Assembly: GCF_964204865.1 (NCBI RefSeq)
Contig: NC_135252.1
Location: 17,195,383 to 17,259,382, forward strand
Direction of reading: 5' to 3'
Source: Styela clava
Taxonomy: Eukaryota; Chordata; Ascidiacea; Stolidobranchia; Styelidae
Length of the DNA: 64,000 bases
In this document: piece after piece, positions 25,644 through 38,900 of the stretch
Layout: each line of letters opens with the position of its first letter
Numbering within the stretch: the stretch's first letter is position 1
Program-made: the position numbers and the translations under genes
The notes under the pieces: generated by a model
Seen by the model: only the letters and a program-made list of their open reading frames with translations
Told to the model about the DNA's origin: nothing
Databases searched by the model: none

Positions 25644-26968
25644 GCAGTAGAAGTCTAGCAGCATATATATCTATGAGTGAGCGACGCATGTCCTTATCTT
25701 TGCATTACCTTTCCTTTCTTCATAGTAACGTTTTAAACCTTATTTTAGGTTTTGTCTGCTTTCCCGAAGTTTCTGTTAATATGTCATTGTATTTATCTGG
25801 GTAAATATTGCCTTTCCTTTTGAAAGAGGTTTCAAAATAAACTATGTCTATATTTATTAATCCCTTGACTTGGACCGGTTTTAAAGACACTTTCTTATCG
25901 TAAAAAATTGTCGCTTTTGCCGATTGGTTGTTACCGATGGAATGGTTTTTATACTCATAAAATGATGGGAGAACTTACAGCGCTCATCCTGTCCCCGTAG
26001 ATGGGGGTGACTTGGTCCCGCAGTAGCTTGCCCCGGTTGTCAAAATGACCACGCGCCGCCACTGTGAAATACTGTTATTGGCGGGGAGTGCCATATGGTT
26101 TTGTCGATTTATATAACTAAAATATATTATTAGAAATAGATAATTGTTAGAGATTATTTACGAGATGCATAAATCGTAGACGAACGGGGGGATTCAGGAA
26201 CATAATATTTATTTAAACCATGCTGGTCTGTCGAGTGCGCAAAGATCAACACCACTTTTGATTTCCATATGTCTAGGTCAATTCTGGTACTTTTATTCTC
26301 CCGTTTATCATAGTTTGTTAGCTAAACACGTCCCTAATCGAAGGCCATGCTCTTCTTACTACACATATTTATTAAATAAACGCAAATGTAGTACAGTTGC
26401 GTTATTTCGCTGAAAGTCAGTGTGCACAAATGTTCATGGGTGCAAATATCCCAGCATGCAAATGCCGTAGGGTTCGATCGATATGCGGAGCCTACAGTCT
26501 TCCGTCCATTAATACATTCAGGTGGTTGCTAGCTACCCCTCAGGTGGTTGCTAGCTACCCCACTTTTGGCCAAAGAATGTGTATTAAAGATCGTAATTTT
26601 TCTTTCGAAATTGTCAATACTCAATTCATCTTTCAGTTCCTAATAGCTGACCACAAAAGACGATGTGGTTACATATAATTCAATTGGGCGTTTATTATGT
26701 CACTTATGGATAGATTAAATAATAATTAATTGATGTCAGTGACATAAACAGGAATCAGTCCTCGACGTGGACAATATTTTCTTGCGCATTTCGAAACATT
26801 TTTTTCTATCATGAATAATATAAATGCTAATGCGTGTTAGTTAACCTAATTAGCTGAAAAGAATAGATGGAATGAGTTGTTCCATTGATTTCATAAGACG
26901 ATCTGATGAATTTTGGTTTGCAGTATTACTTCTTAGTATTCATTATTTTAGGAAGGTAACTCTAAAAA

Positions 26969-29900
26969 ATGACTCGATTTAGTGTGATTTATCGTTGTTT
27001 TCTGGACGTTTTGCTGCTCATATGCTGCAATACTGCATATGTCGTCGGCTTTGAAGGGTATTGTCCAAAACAGCCAGGTAATGTACAATAATACTCCACT
27101 TTTTTACTAATAGTAGAGATTTTTCAGGCACTGTGCGCTTGAAAATTAACGCCTGTCTATCGCTTCGCTTCCATCGCAAAATGAGTCGCCTGAAATCCCA
27201 GGGCCGTTTTTGGACTAGCCGCCAACAGCGTAGCTAAAGTTGGACCTATTAATATGACTCAACATGACGCTAACTCGGGCTTTTCGCTCCGAACAAGGCC
27301 AGGTGAGAGCAGCCACTAATTTCTAACGATATGTTATTGACGAATCTCTCAACAGGCTCACTTCGCTGTCGTGGTTATACAAGCATGGCCCCCTGACCAG
27401 GCCTATGGAAGGATCCACATTACGTATATAATTTATCATTAGTAATCGGCAATCATCAATACAATATAACTTAGAAATTCATTTATCTAATACGTTTGCA
27501 GAAAAATATGGAGAGACTAAAACAATCTCCAACATCGAATATTTCTACAATGTTTCAAGAACAAGTGAAGACAAAATCGAAGTTTCTCTGGTAATAACGT
27601 GGGATGTTATCGGCAATCATGGTTAGTCTCTACCTAAATATTTTAAGCAAAGCGGAGGCAGAATTATGACAACTCAATTTTCTTGTTTGTGTATAGGTTC
27701 AGAAGCCGATGGAATACTATTTAATACGGACAGTGCTCTAAGTAGTGAAAAAGCAGAAATTGACCCAAGAAATACGCAAGCTTTGACAAAGTTTGTTCAT
27801 TTTGATGTTGGAATTCTTCCCGATATTTAACAGACCAATTATTATTTTGAAGATTTATATCACGACTAACTTCGAACAAAATTGAGTATACCCTCGAATA
27901 TACTGATGTACAAACTACGACCTTAGTAAAAGCATTAACCTAACTATTTTCTTTGATTCGTCATAATGAACCTGTAAAAATATGTTAATTATGACTCATG
28001 GTTAGATATCACAAGGCTTTAGAAAACTTTTTGTCATAAATTGAGCCTTCCATCACCGAAGTATGAATATTGCTCCTCATTGATCGACCAATGCCGAATT
28101 GCAATTAAGTTTTTGTAAATTTCATTTTTAATTCAATCAGATTCTAAGTGGGGAACTCAAATTTCACAATAACTTTCTAAAAACATTTGAATTCGCAACA
28201 AAGTTATTTTGTAACAAATATCCTATTTTTTCATAAATAGGAATATACCACGAATCAAAACTAAAGATAACTTTTCTGTAAAAAAAAAAACAGCATGTCT
28301 TTTTCATTCAGGGAAGAAGAACAAATTTGCAAAGACTTACTATTTTATAACAGGACAAAACTCACAAAAGACAAGTTAAACATTCTCTGTAGACATAATG
28401 GAAACCGTTACGAGTGTCTAAATTGCAAAGAAAATATTCTTTGTAAAGCAATAGATAATTATGCATATTTAGACAAGGTAATATATGTCAAAGATTTGTG
28501 ACATTCTGTTTATTCTCTTTTGTAAAGAACATTATACGATTTGCTCCAATATAGGTAATTTCTCATTTGGAAATCACTCTTTTTTGAATACAATCTTTCT
28601 CATGGCTTTTATCATGTAACAGGAAATTTTGAGGAACTAATTTTGAGGAAAGATTTATCCTTTAAATGAGTATAAATAAGGTGCGAAGTTGCCCCCAAAG
28701 ACGCCAGTGAGTGACGAGACTGGGTTTCACTGAAAGGACGTTATGTGGTCCTTGATTAAAACGAGTGAAATCCTTGTTAAGTTTGTCTATTTCAATCCTC
28801 AATTTAAAACGACGTAACGACGATAAAACCATTTATACAAATCGAAATAAAACGGTAAAATAACTTCAAGTTGGAATGTCAGACAGAATCTTGCGTCTTT
28901 GATGTGTGTCTTACCGCAGCTAAAAGTTGAGTGCCATCAAAAATTTAAAAGCACAAAACCAAGCGTGGTCAGCATGACGAAGCGCCTATTCATTAGGCGA
29001 AGGGAAGTAAAAACGAAGCAATATTTTCTGGCCTAACGCAATATTCTTTTGCATAGGAGACTCGTCGCCTGCAATGGAACAATGTGCAATTCGGCCAGGA
29101 GCACGATATCGTCCTCAGAACTTATGTAAATTACACTATGAGTGAAAAAACTCGAATGGATTTCTACGGATTTTGCATGCATGAGCTTGTTGAAAGACAA
29201 AATATGAACGAGTTGGAAGCTTCAAAACTGTGCAAACATTTGGAATTTGATTCTGGAGGTCACTGCATTCTTTGTATTTGACGAATAGAAATCAGCACGA
29301 CACGATTGTATTTATGCGTCATATAATTTAGAGTTCATTTGTAAAAATGAAATGCAACATAATTCTTAGTCTTTCTAAACTTCCGTATTTTATGATTTTC
29401 AAAAAGTTTGAAGCTGCTTCAGGACCGAATTTTGAAAATTACTAAAAATAACGTTTATAGAATAAAAAATGATCAAAACATAGATACTAAAGTTACTGAT
29501 AATATAATTGTATTGTTTTAATTTATGGCTTAGTACATCTTGTTACTCAGCGAGTACGGTGGTTTCAATTGATCATTCATGACAGCCTATCCCCTTTTAT
29601 ATATATTTAGGCGATTACTGTTCTGGACCAGTATCAAGTCTTGTTATGAAACCGAAATACGATCTCGCAAACAATTCAGCTTCGGTAGAAATATCTTGGA
29701 ATCTTCCACTCGATATTGCAAAAAAATCAAAAGTAACTTCTTTCAGAATAGAATTGGACGGTCAAGAAGGAATTGAAAAGGTAATCTCACCAAATGGTAC
29801 AATTATTTTCAATTATTGTAAATATTACTTTAATTGCAAAAATCTCTAATTCGTGTAGACAATATGGTGTGCCGATCATCAGTGCTTACAGTTTAAAGTT

Positions 29901-32900
29901 ACGGGCTAAACTGCTTTTGCCAAAAACTCAATTATAAAACAGCTAATCCGAAGGCGTTGGATCCTAGGTATGTTGAAATAGCAAGATAATAAAAATTTGG
30001 GAAATCCAATGCCCACAACTTAACTCAGAAATTAATAAATTCGGTAGAAATCGCCAATACGAGAAGATTAAAGTTTTCCCAAAATGTACCTGCCTGGGAC
30101 AGGGCTACTCAACTATTTTCACCAAGGATCTGTATACAAAATTTAAAAATATATTGGGTTCTGTCATTCCAGAAAATATATATATTTATATATACTCTAT
30201 TATGTAAAAAAAAACTTCAAATGCATCGTTCAACAAAATACAAAAGCAATGCACAATGTCGTTCCTTGGTATTAACTGGAAGAAAACGATGATAATGCTT
30301 ACAATACGAGAAGCAGATGTGATCCGAAATGAATAATCGAAGGGTCCCGATTTGGACCCCGGTCTGCCAGTTGAGCAACTCTGGCTTAGAGGATGATTGT
30401 ACTGATTCTTATTAGAGGTGAAAAGCGTATGAGAAGTTATGCACCTGTTCTAGACCCAAACAATTTGAGCCTTCTCATAATTCCATAGGTTAAATTAATC
30501 TAATTCCATAGCATATTTCGTTGCGAAGAGCATTGATGTGTTGTTGTAATTAATTCCCGCTAATGCAAATATCTTGTACGTTATAGTTTTGCGTTACGGA
30601 AACTTTACGCAATCAAAAACAATTCACATGGAAAACAGATCTAGAAATTAATGCAGAGTATTATGTAGAAATCACCCCACTGTGTGGAAAAAAGGAAGGT
30701 TATTCTATATTCGATAAAATCGTGTTAAAAGGTTTGTATGTTTCTCTAATGTTTAATATTATTTAAACAATCCAGTAATATGCTTTTCGTTCTACTTAGA
30801 ACATTAAAAGTACAGACGTATACTGGAAATCTTCATCGAAAACACAAATTCCATTAAGGAAATATCTTGTTGTATCAAATTAATTCTAAACAGTACCGGA
30901 TAAATCAAACACGCCTTAAAACATTGAAACAGCATTAATGCAAATCATCTCTTTGTTTAATTTCAACTTTTCAAATTTATGGACAAAGTACACGATAATA
31001 TAGTACAGGGAGACCCAGTACTATAGACAGAACCCCGGTCACTTGGAACCTATTCTAGTGAGAACAGAACTTTTGTGCAAAGCATCGAATGAATAAGGGA
31101 ACTTTTGGGCACAGCAATCATACACAAACAGAAGTGCAAATCTTACACGAATTCACTTCATTTTTGTAGAAGTAATTAACAAAGTATGGGTTCTGCTTTT
31201 GGGCCACCCTGTTATATAATGTGACAATCAGAATAATTCATATTTCAGATATTGACGCATGCAGTCCGCCGGATATTCCATCATACTGTGATGTGAATGC
31301 AAGATGTAAAGATTTCGAATCCACAAGTAAAGTAGCAGCGAGATGCCAATGTGATCAAATTTACGCTGGAAATGGGGTGAATACATATTGGAATGGCTCT
31401 GGTTGTCGACTTGATTGTGGAAAAATCAAAAATCATTTATGTAGTAAAACTGCTGTATGCTCGAATTCAACATTAGAATGCACATGTCCAAGGTCAGTTG
31501 AGAGTACTTAGAAATGGGAAAATCAAATTTGATAGAAAGTATAATAGTACGTTGCACATCATCGCCAAATTTCAGCAAAAAATGGGTCATAAACTGATCT
31601 GTACCAAATATAATCTGAGCACAGCTTGGGCAATATTATGCAAATCTTAGTGAATATTGTCGCTTTAAATGCATAAAATTATTGGTCTCAAATATCAATT
31701 TAAACGAATACATTTGCGCGCACAGAAACGAGAAACTGCATGTAAATTATTTCCAATTGACACAATTCATCACGAAATTGTTTATGATATATCGAATTAA
31801 ACGGAAAACCAAGAATTTTATCCGACGCACGAGGAGATCAGATATAAACCACGAAATTCAATGGTAAACCTTGTGTCAGCCTACGAGGAAACGAATTCCG
31901 TGCTCTCACAATTTAACCGCAGGTCGCATTTCGGCTTCCCATGAGCTCAATACTGTTTGACTTGAGCGTTTTCTGCTTATATGACCGCTGGAGTAAAATT
32001 CCTTTACTTAGAAATCGGGTAATACCTATTTATCCCACATGAATGTGTTGAATATTCATAAAGTAATTGACATTTTCTGAGAAATAACGCAATACAGTTT
32101 GCGAACGACGATCTTCCGATCACCTTGCATATTCCAAAAATATAAAAACTTCTTGTTGTTCAACTCAGTCAGTGACAAACCTTGTTAATTTCCATTAAAG
32201 CAGTGTTTCCCAACTTTTTTTCGTTAAATTCTTTTCTTCGCTTATATTGGAACTGTCCATTCTTTCCTCACCATTCATTCAATGTTTGGACTCTTGTCTA
32301 GTCTTACACACAAGTCGCACTCCCGCCTTTATACATATTAGTTCGTTTATAAAGTGTGCACAAATCGGTACTCCCGTAGTATGTGTACCATGTTTGGGTT
32401 AGATCATAATTTTATAGCTATTTTTATTTTCAGTTATATTACGAGTGCCTGTGTTAGCCAAGTGAATATACCCCCTGTCCATATGCTTCAGTCCCTTTGC
32501 ACAACTTGATGTGAAGTAGGCGAACAAAATTAGTTACCTCTATACTGGTACACACACTTCTGAAGCGCCGAAAATCAATACCATAGCAATAATAAAGTAC
32601 TAAATACTATTAGTAATACTTCAGTAAATACAAAGCAACTCCCCCACCCCAACCCCAACAGCCCCCGGTTGAGAAATCACCTTGCTGTCGAAATTCCCAA
32701 TCTCGTTTATATATGTTTTTTTCCATCGTGGTTAGTTGTTTCTTTCAAACGCATGGTGCAGTATTTCGCATCGTTTATAGACCTACTCTAGGCGTCTACT
32801 ACGCCTATCCATGACGTTATCATTACGTAATTGATGTCATGTATTCTCTTCGTATTGTTAAGATTGTCATTTGGCGATGGATTACTAAAAGGATCTGGAT

Positions 32901-35900
32901 GTACCGGGATCGAAATTACCATTCTTCCAACAATTGCATTTCCAATAATTGTTATCGTGATATGCTTCGGAGCCAGGCACTGGAAACAACGGTAATAAAC
33001 TATATTAGGTCGTATTAGTTAGTATGAAGTGAATAACTACGGTAAGTAGAGATCAGACGACGAAGTGCTACGACAGTCATCCAAATTTAATAATTCGTTA
33101 CTAGCTGTCGTACCAAATGATTCTCGGTTCAATTCCAGAATTTTTTTCACCATGTTAAGAGAAATCGTCGCTGAGCATATGTCGGGTACTGGGACCGAGG
33201 GAAAGATTTAACAAAGTAGACTTTAATTCATTCAATCGGACTATGAGTTGTCAAAGGTTCAGATTCAGAGCATTTTTAGCCTTCGAAAATTATGACAACA
33301 ACGAGGCATAATTGTTCGGGGTTTTATTGCAGAATCAATCCAACTATGCCACGAAGAAATTACGCGGACATTATTTACCAGATTAGGTTATGGTTTAGAT
33401 AAGAATCATAACAGTTGCCACACATTTCGAGAAAACATACCTTCTCATTATATTATCAGTTGGTGCTATATGGCAGGGCTACTCAACTATTTTTACCGAA
33501 GATCAGCATACAAAACTTCAAAAATATTTGGGTCCGGACTTTCCAGAAATTATATTTAAACACGCACTTCCTCGACAGACTAATGATTATTAGCTATATA
33601 AGATTGTTTATTATGGCGTTAGAGCTCTTTTCATATATATATTTAAACCTATAAAAGTGATTTTACAAAAGGAAACTTCAAAAGTGGGGCTAATGATCCA
33701 AAATGAAGAATTAGTCGCGGTCCGAATCGAATACCCGAAAGGTCCGGATTCGGACCGCCAGTTGAATAGCCCTGCTATATGGGACCAACTATTCCTTCGC
33801 GCAGGTGGATCTCTATTCCCAAAATGCAAGGATGCTTCAAGAATAAATATGACTATTCCATGTGATTTGAAAGTTTGTCTGCCTAACTAACGGTGATATA
33901 TTTCAGTAACGTTTTGTGTTATCGAGGTCAGATTTCCAGAATAGCTGAAATACGCTTATCTGAAAAAACGTTTGTGCTAGACGTATATTTGTGTTAGTGT
34001 GCAGCAGACCTTTAATCACACAGACTAGTCTTTTTCATATTACTTGTAAACTCAATCTATGTTTATTTCATTTATTATAGCAATGAAATGAGAAAAAGGT
34101 CTTCAGTATTTGTCGTAGCATACGAGAATGTCGAGGGAGCGAAACTTGGTACAGTAAAAAATATCTCAACTGTTTTCGAAAAATGGGAAGTGGATCGTAA
34201 AGATTTATTTCTGGGAGGTAATTAGTATTACCCTGTAATTAATGATTCCGTATTTATGTTTTATTACCTTTTAACAAAGTACAAAATCCACGATTAATTT
34301 GGACTTTATTTTACGAGTCATGCTTTTAGGGAAGTCATGCATTGTTTCTTAATACTATATTGTATAGAATATTTCACAACTATACATTAGAGCTTGGGAT
34401 ATGGAAATACGGAAACCACTGATGTCACATAGGTAGCCGTGACCTAAGGCCAGACCTGAAAAGACGCCTTTAAAATGAGAATACATGTAAAACTACTTAA
34501 ATTACCATAAAGGACCAAAAGTGTTTCAAATGGCCAATCTGCATTTGACTGTTTTTGTTATATTTACAACCATTCAATCTGATTTTCAAAATGAATCTGT
34601 AATATGTGTACGTATACTGACGAATGTGCATGAAAATTCCGATGTGGTCAATACGCAAAATTTCCTTTGAATGTCTACTTGAGATTGCTAGAGTTCTTAC
34701 GTCAATTTTCCAAGCAGTTTATTGCACTTGTAGTTTATTCAATGTTATTAAAGTTTCAATTTTAGCTTTTTTTTTAATATTATTCACAGTTGAAATTTTT
34801 GTACATATTTTAATTTTTTTTCAACGGTATAAAATAAAGACGATATTTTTCTAGACGTTTTAGGAAGAGGGAAATTTGTTGTAAATAAAGGAATTCTAAT
34901 AACTAGCAAAGATGGCGTCATGAAACAGATCGATGTTGCAGTGAAAACGCCTTCGGGTTTGTCATTATTAGATTTATTCTTATAGGGTTTTGGGTATATC
35001 GAGCTCCCTAATTTGTTTTGTACGCCTTTCGTTTAGTGCAGAGCCCTGTACAAACTGCCACTGATATCTAACGATATGTAAGGTATTATCATTTATTTGG
35101 AAAACCGGTATCTGTCCGGTTCGGCACTGCCTACATAATTTATTACACCCTGGATGAGGTTGAGACTTGGGATTTGAACCCGGATGTGTAATATGCGATG
35201 CCAACTTAATTTGTCGAACTCTTTAACCGTTAGTCCTTGAGCCGTCAGAACGGCTAACAAGGAATTGGCGGTGAAACATCTAAGCAAAAATCTGAGCAGT
35301 GATATTTGAATATTTTCTGCATATTAAATGAGAAAGTGATCTCACTTTCTTGAGAATCCTGTAATTACATTCAACTGAACCAACACGATTTGTAGATTAT
35401 AGTTTCGGAATTGTCGTTGAAAATTTGAGATTGAATGTGATCTAATAACCATTTTTCATCAATCCAATTCCAAAGCGACGATCAATTACTTTTCTATGGT
35501 CGATATGGCAGTCATTTAGCAAAGATTACTTTTAACTGCTACTTACTGATTACTTTTAACTGCTAGTTTACTATTTTGAAGCATTTTAATCGTGTATTCA
35601 GACGGAAGACCAGATGATGAGTTTCTCAGTGAAATGCATCTTCTTATGTCTACGGAGAAGCATAAAAACATTGTCAGTGTAATTGCGTGTTGTACTGCGG
35701 ATTCTCCTATTTTGCTGATAACTGAGTACTTAATGTACGGTGATTTGCGCAACTTCCTTTTGGAAGCAAGAGAGGTATGATGCAGTTGCTTTCATTTTTC
35801 GTTACTACCATATACAACCTGCTCAAGTCTGCGACTCCCGGTCATCTGTTTATTTGCCTAGTTTTGTTATAGAGCTGCTGCTTTGTATTTTTACAGTGGC

Positions 35901-38900
35901 ATGGACCATACCCAATTACTTGTGGGTTATGACTTCCTCCACTATTTAAGTCATTGTATTTTTAACGATCAATTCGCTAAATATTCCCGCAGTCGACCTT
36001 CACCTGAGTAGTTAACCGAACAAGAGACTCAGAATATTTACAAAATATCCCACCTTCAGAGGCTTCAAAAATCATGCCACACACTTTTATGAAAATCCCA
36101 TGCCACATATATGAGGTGGGATTCATATTAGGTTCTAGGTTAGCATAGATATAATACTTCGGCTAAAAGGTTAGAGTAAGAATAATATGAAGTTCATAAA
36201 ATTGGCACAAGTGTAGAAAAGCGAGATACCCCTTTTTTGAGACTCGCTAAATTAAACGAAAATGCGGATGCTATGTATGCACATATGTGTAACAATTCTA
36301 ACCTTTGATTATTTAACATTAATTCAGGATAAAAACTGGAAACGGGATGACACATATCTATTGACCGATTCGGATATTTGTAGAATTTGTAAACAAATTG
36401 CTGATGGAATGCAACATCTAGCTCATAATAGAATAATACATGGAGACCTAGCTGCAAGAAACGTACTTGTTGGAAAGGTTTGTTATATGTTTGTTGTATA
36501 AAAGTCCAGTGGGGCCAGTCATCGTTAGATTTTAGCAATAATTACACCTTCTCACCAGTGGTGAGATTCAACCTTTTTGTCAGCCGGTTCCATCACAAAA
36601 GTCATAGTTTTTCAGCCGGTTCTGTTACAAACAGAACATTGACAGTACTAGTAATTTTAACCGGTTCGCTGATCTCATAAATTCCGTGTGACGGTTCTAT
36701 AGAACCGGTGCGAACCGGCTGAATTCCACCACTGCTCCTAACTACGTAGATATATCAGGTTTTCTAATTTTAAGTATTGAAGTAGCGTTTTATGGCGCCA
36801 GTTATGATATTTTTGACTTTCAGTAACTTCCTAAAAATTTTGGAAGTTTTCAGAATCAAATTGATACTCTCATAGAAAAACTATAGCAATTGCTCGATTG
36901 TTTTGTCGTCAACTGCAGATTCACGATAATCGCCTCTTTCGCACATATGAATGACCGCTTACACATAGTGCGATTTTAGGTCCAATACCGAACAAATAAA
37001 ACACCAATACCAACGTACAAAGCTTTATTTAATTGATGTTTTTATTCAAATTTTTTTATGAGGCGGTTTCATACTTCCACTCTGTACCATGATAACGTAG
37101 TGAGGTACAATTATGAAAAATCTAGAATCTTTCTGTTTCAGCATTGCCCTCCCAATTTATTTTGGTGAGTGTGGCAAGCACAGTAATTGAATCCGACATT
37201 TTTAGCTGCTATGTCAACATATTAACTACCCTCGCGTCCACATATGCCACAAAACTAGGATTTTTTATATATTTTTCTGTCTTAAAAATATGCATTCACA
37301 ATAAAACAGGATCTTGTCTGCAAAATATCAGACTTTGGTTTGGCGAACGATGTTTATAGATACGGAGAAATAAGAAACGCGATGGAAAGAAATGTTCCTT
37401 TCAAATGGACGAGTCCGGAAAGAATGGAACGTGGAAAAGTACCTATTACTTGGCGAAGCGACGTGTGAGAGACCTTAATACACTCAAAGTTTAGTTATTT
37501 CCATTGTATTCATTCCAAACATTTGCATTTTTTGTGGCCACTCAAGTAATTCATTAACTCGAATCGGGCTAGACCTAAGTCACCATTCATCAACTAAACT
37601 AACCGTCAGTGATTGACTCAACACAAGACCCAGCCTGTGACTTCACTCACGCATATTAACCTAGATTAACACGATTCGGAATATTTGATCGTTTCGATTT
37701 CATGCGAGCAAATCCGTTTTCCAGACATTTCAATCCTGTCCAAAAAAATTGTTCAAATCAAGATTCAAATATCTATATTCAAAATGAGGAAAATCACTAA
37801 AAGGTAGAATTGCCCGCGACTACGAGCCTGTATTGCAATACCAACATTTGGGATTTGAGAATACTTAATGAGATCTGAGCTCAATTGCCATTAAAAAACA
37901 GCCTATTTAATTTTTTATTAGATGGTCTTTCGGAATCGTCATGTATGAAGCAATCACTCTCGGTTCTTCTCCATTTCCGAATATTACTTCGACAGATGAT
38001 TTGTATTTGAGGCTTAAAACAGGATACAGGATGGGTCGCCCTATGAGCTGCAGTAAAGAGTTGTAAGTCTCTGTATTCCTCAGTTTGTGATGGGCTTTTG
38101 GGGTCAGTTATGTCATTTAGTTTTTAAAGTTCCAACATTTCATAAAGTCAGTTTGAACTCCACCACGACACAAATAAATGACAACCCACAACAATTCAGA
38201 AAAGTTGCCAAAATTTCAAACGAGGTTCAAGCATGCGGTATAATACAACCACTTGAAAAATCGGCATAAGAGCATTTTGCTGTAAAACAAGTATTTGCAA
38301 TAAAACAGTTAGATTTTTGAAGTACTTTTTTATTTAAAAAATATTAATTATATAAGAGCATACCCTAACCCAGGCCTGGGCAAGTTGCGGCCCGCGGCAA
38401 CGTTTTATCCGGCCCGTGAGCAAGTTTCTAGATTTAGACGTTATATAATAACATTCGACTAAATTTCCTTTAAATCGACGATTGTTTTTGTCATCTCGAG
38501 GTGTTATTTAGAACGTAAACACCTTTACGTCGGCGATTAGTCTCTTCAAGTCACAAATTTTCCTCAACATATACATGTCTTGTATACGGAACTGTGAAAC
38601 CATTGAAAAAAACGAGTTATCATCGGCGACGAGATGCTAAAGATAAAAAAGGAGTGAATCTGCAAGCAACCTAAATCTAGATTTGGAGCGGCAATATAAA
38701 ATACTAAAAAATGAACAGAAACAAGTTATGATCAAACGGCTCGCAACAGATTAAAAACGCTTTTGTGAAAATGGAAACTAAAAAATGTCTGGTGCCCACG
38801 GCGAACATCTTAATTGCATAGCCTTCGTGGGCGCGATGTAGCCTACCTTTTGATCAATTCTAAAACTACCGACGGGGCATGATTTATCGTACGTATTTAA

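Larger units (their letters stand above)
16544..31976 (+). repeat. Tandem segmental duplication, unit 2
   Basis: This 15433-bp copy follows unit 1 directly in the same orientation. It carries the transmembrane and kinase exons of gene B and the ectodomain exons of gene C. Unit-specific changes are a roughly 180-bp loss of the SINE promoter region near 19593-19611, a solo LTR, and only two minisatellite copies. It has about 100 bp near 16694-16790 that unit 1 lacks at the matching place and unit 3 has, so unit 1 probably lost that piece. Confidence 0.95.
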
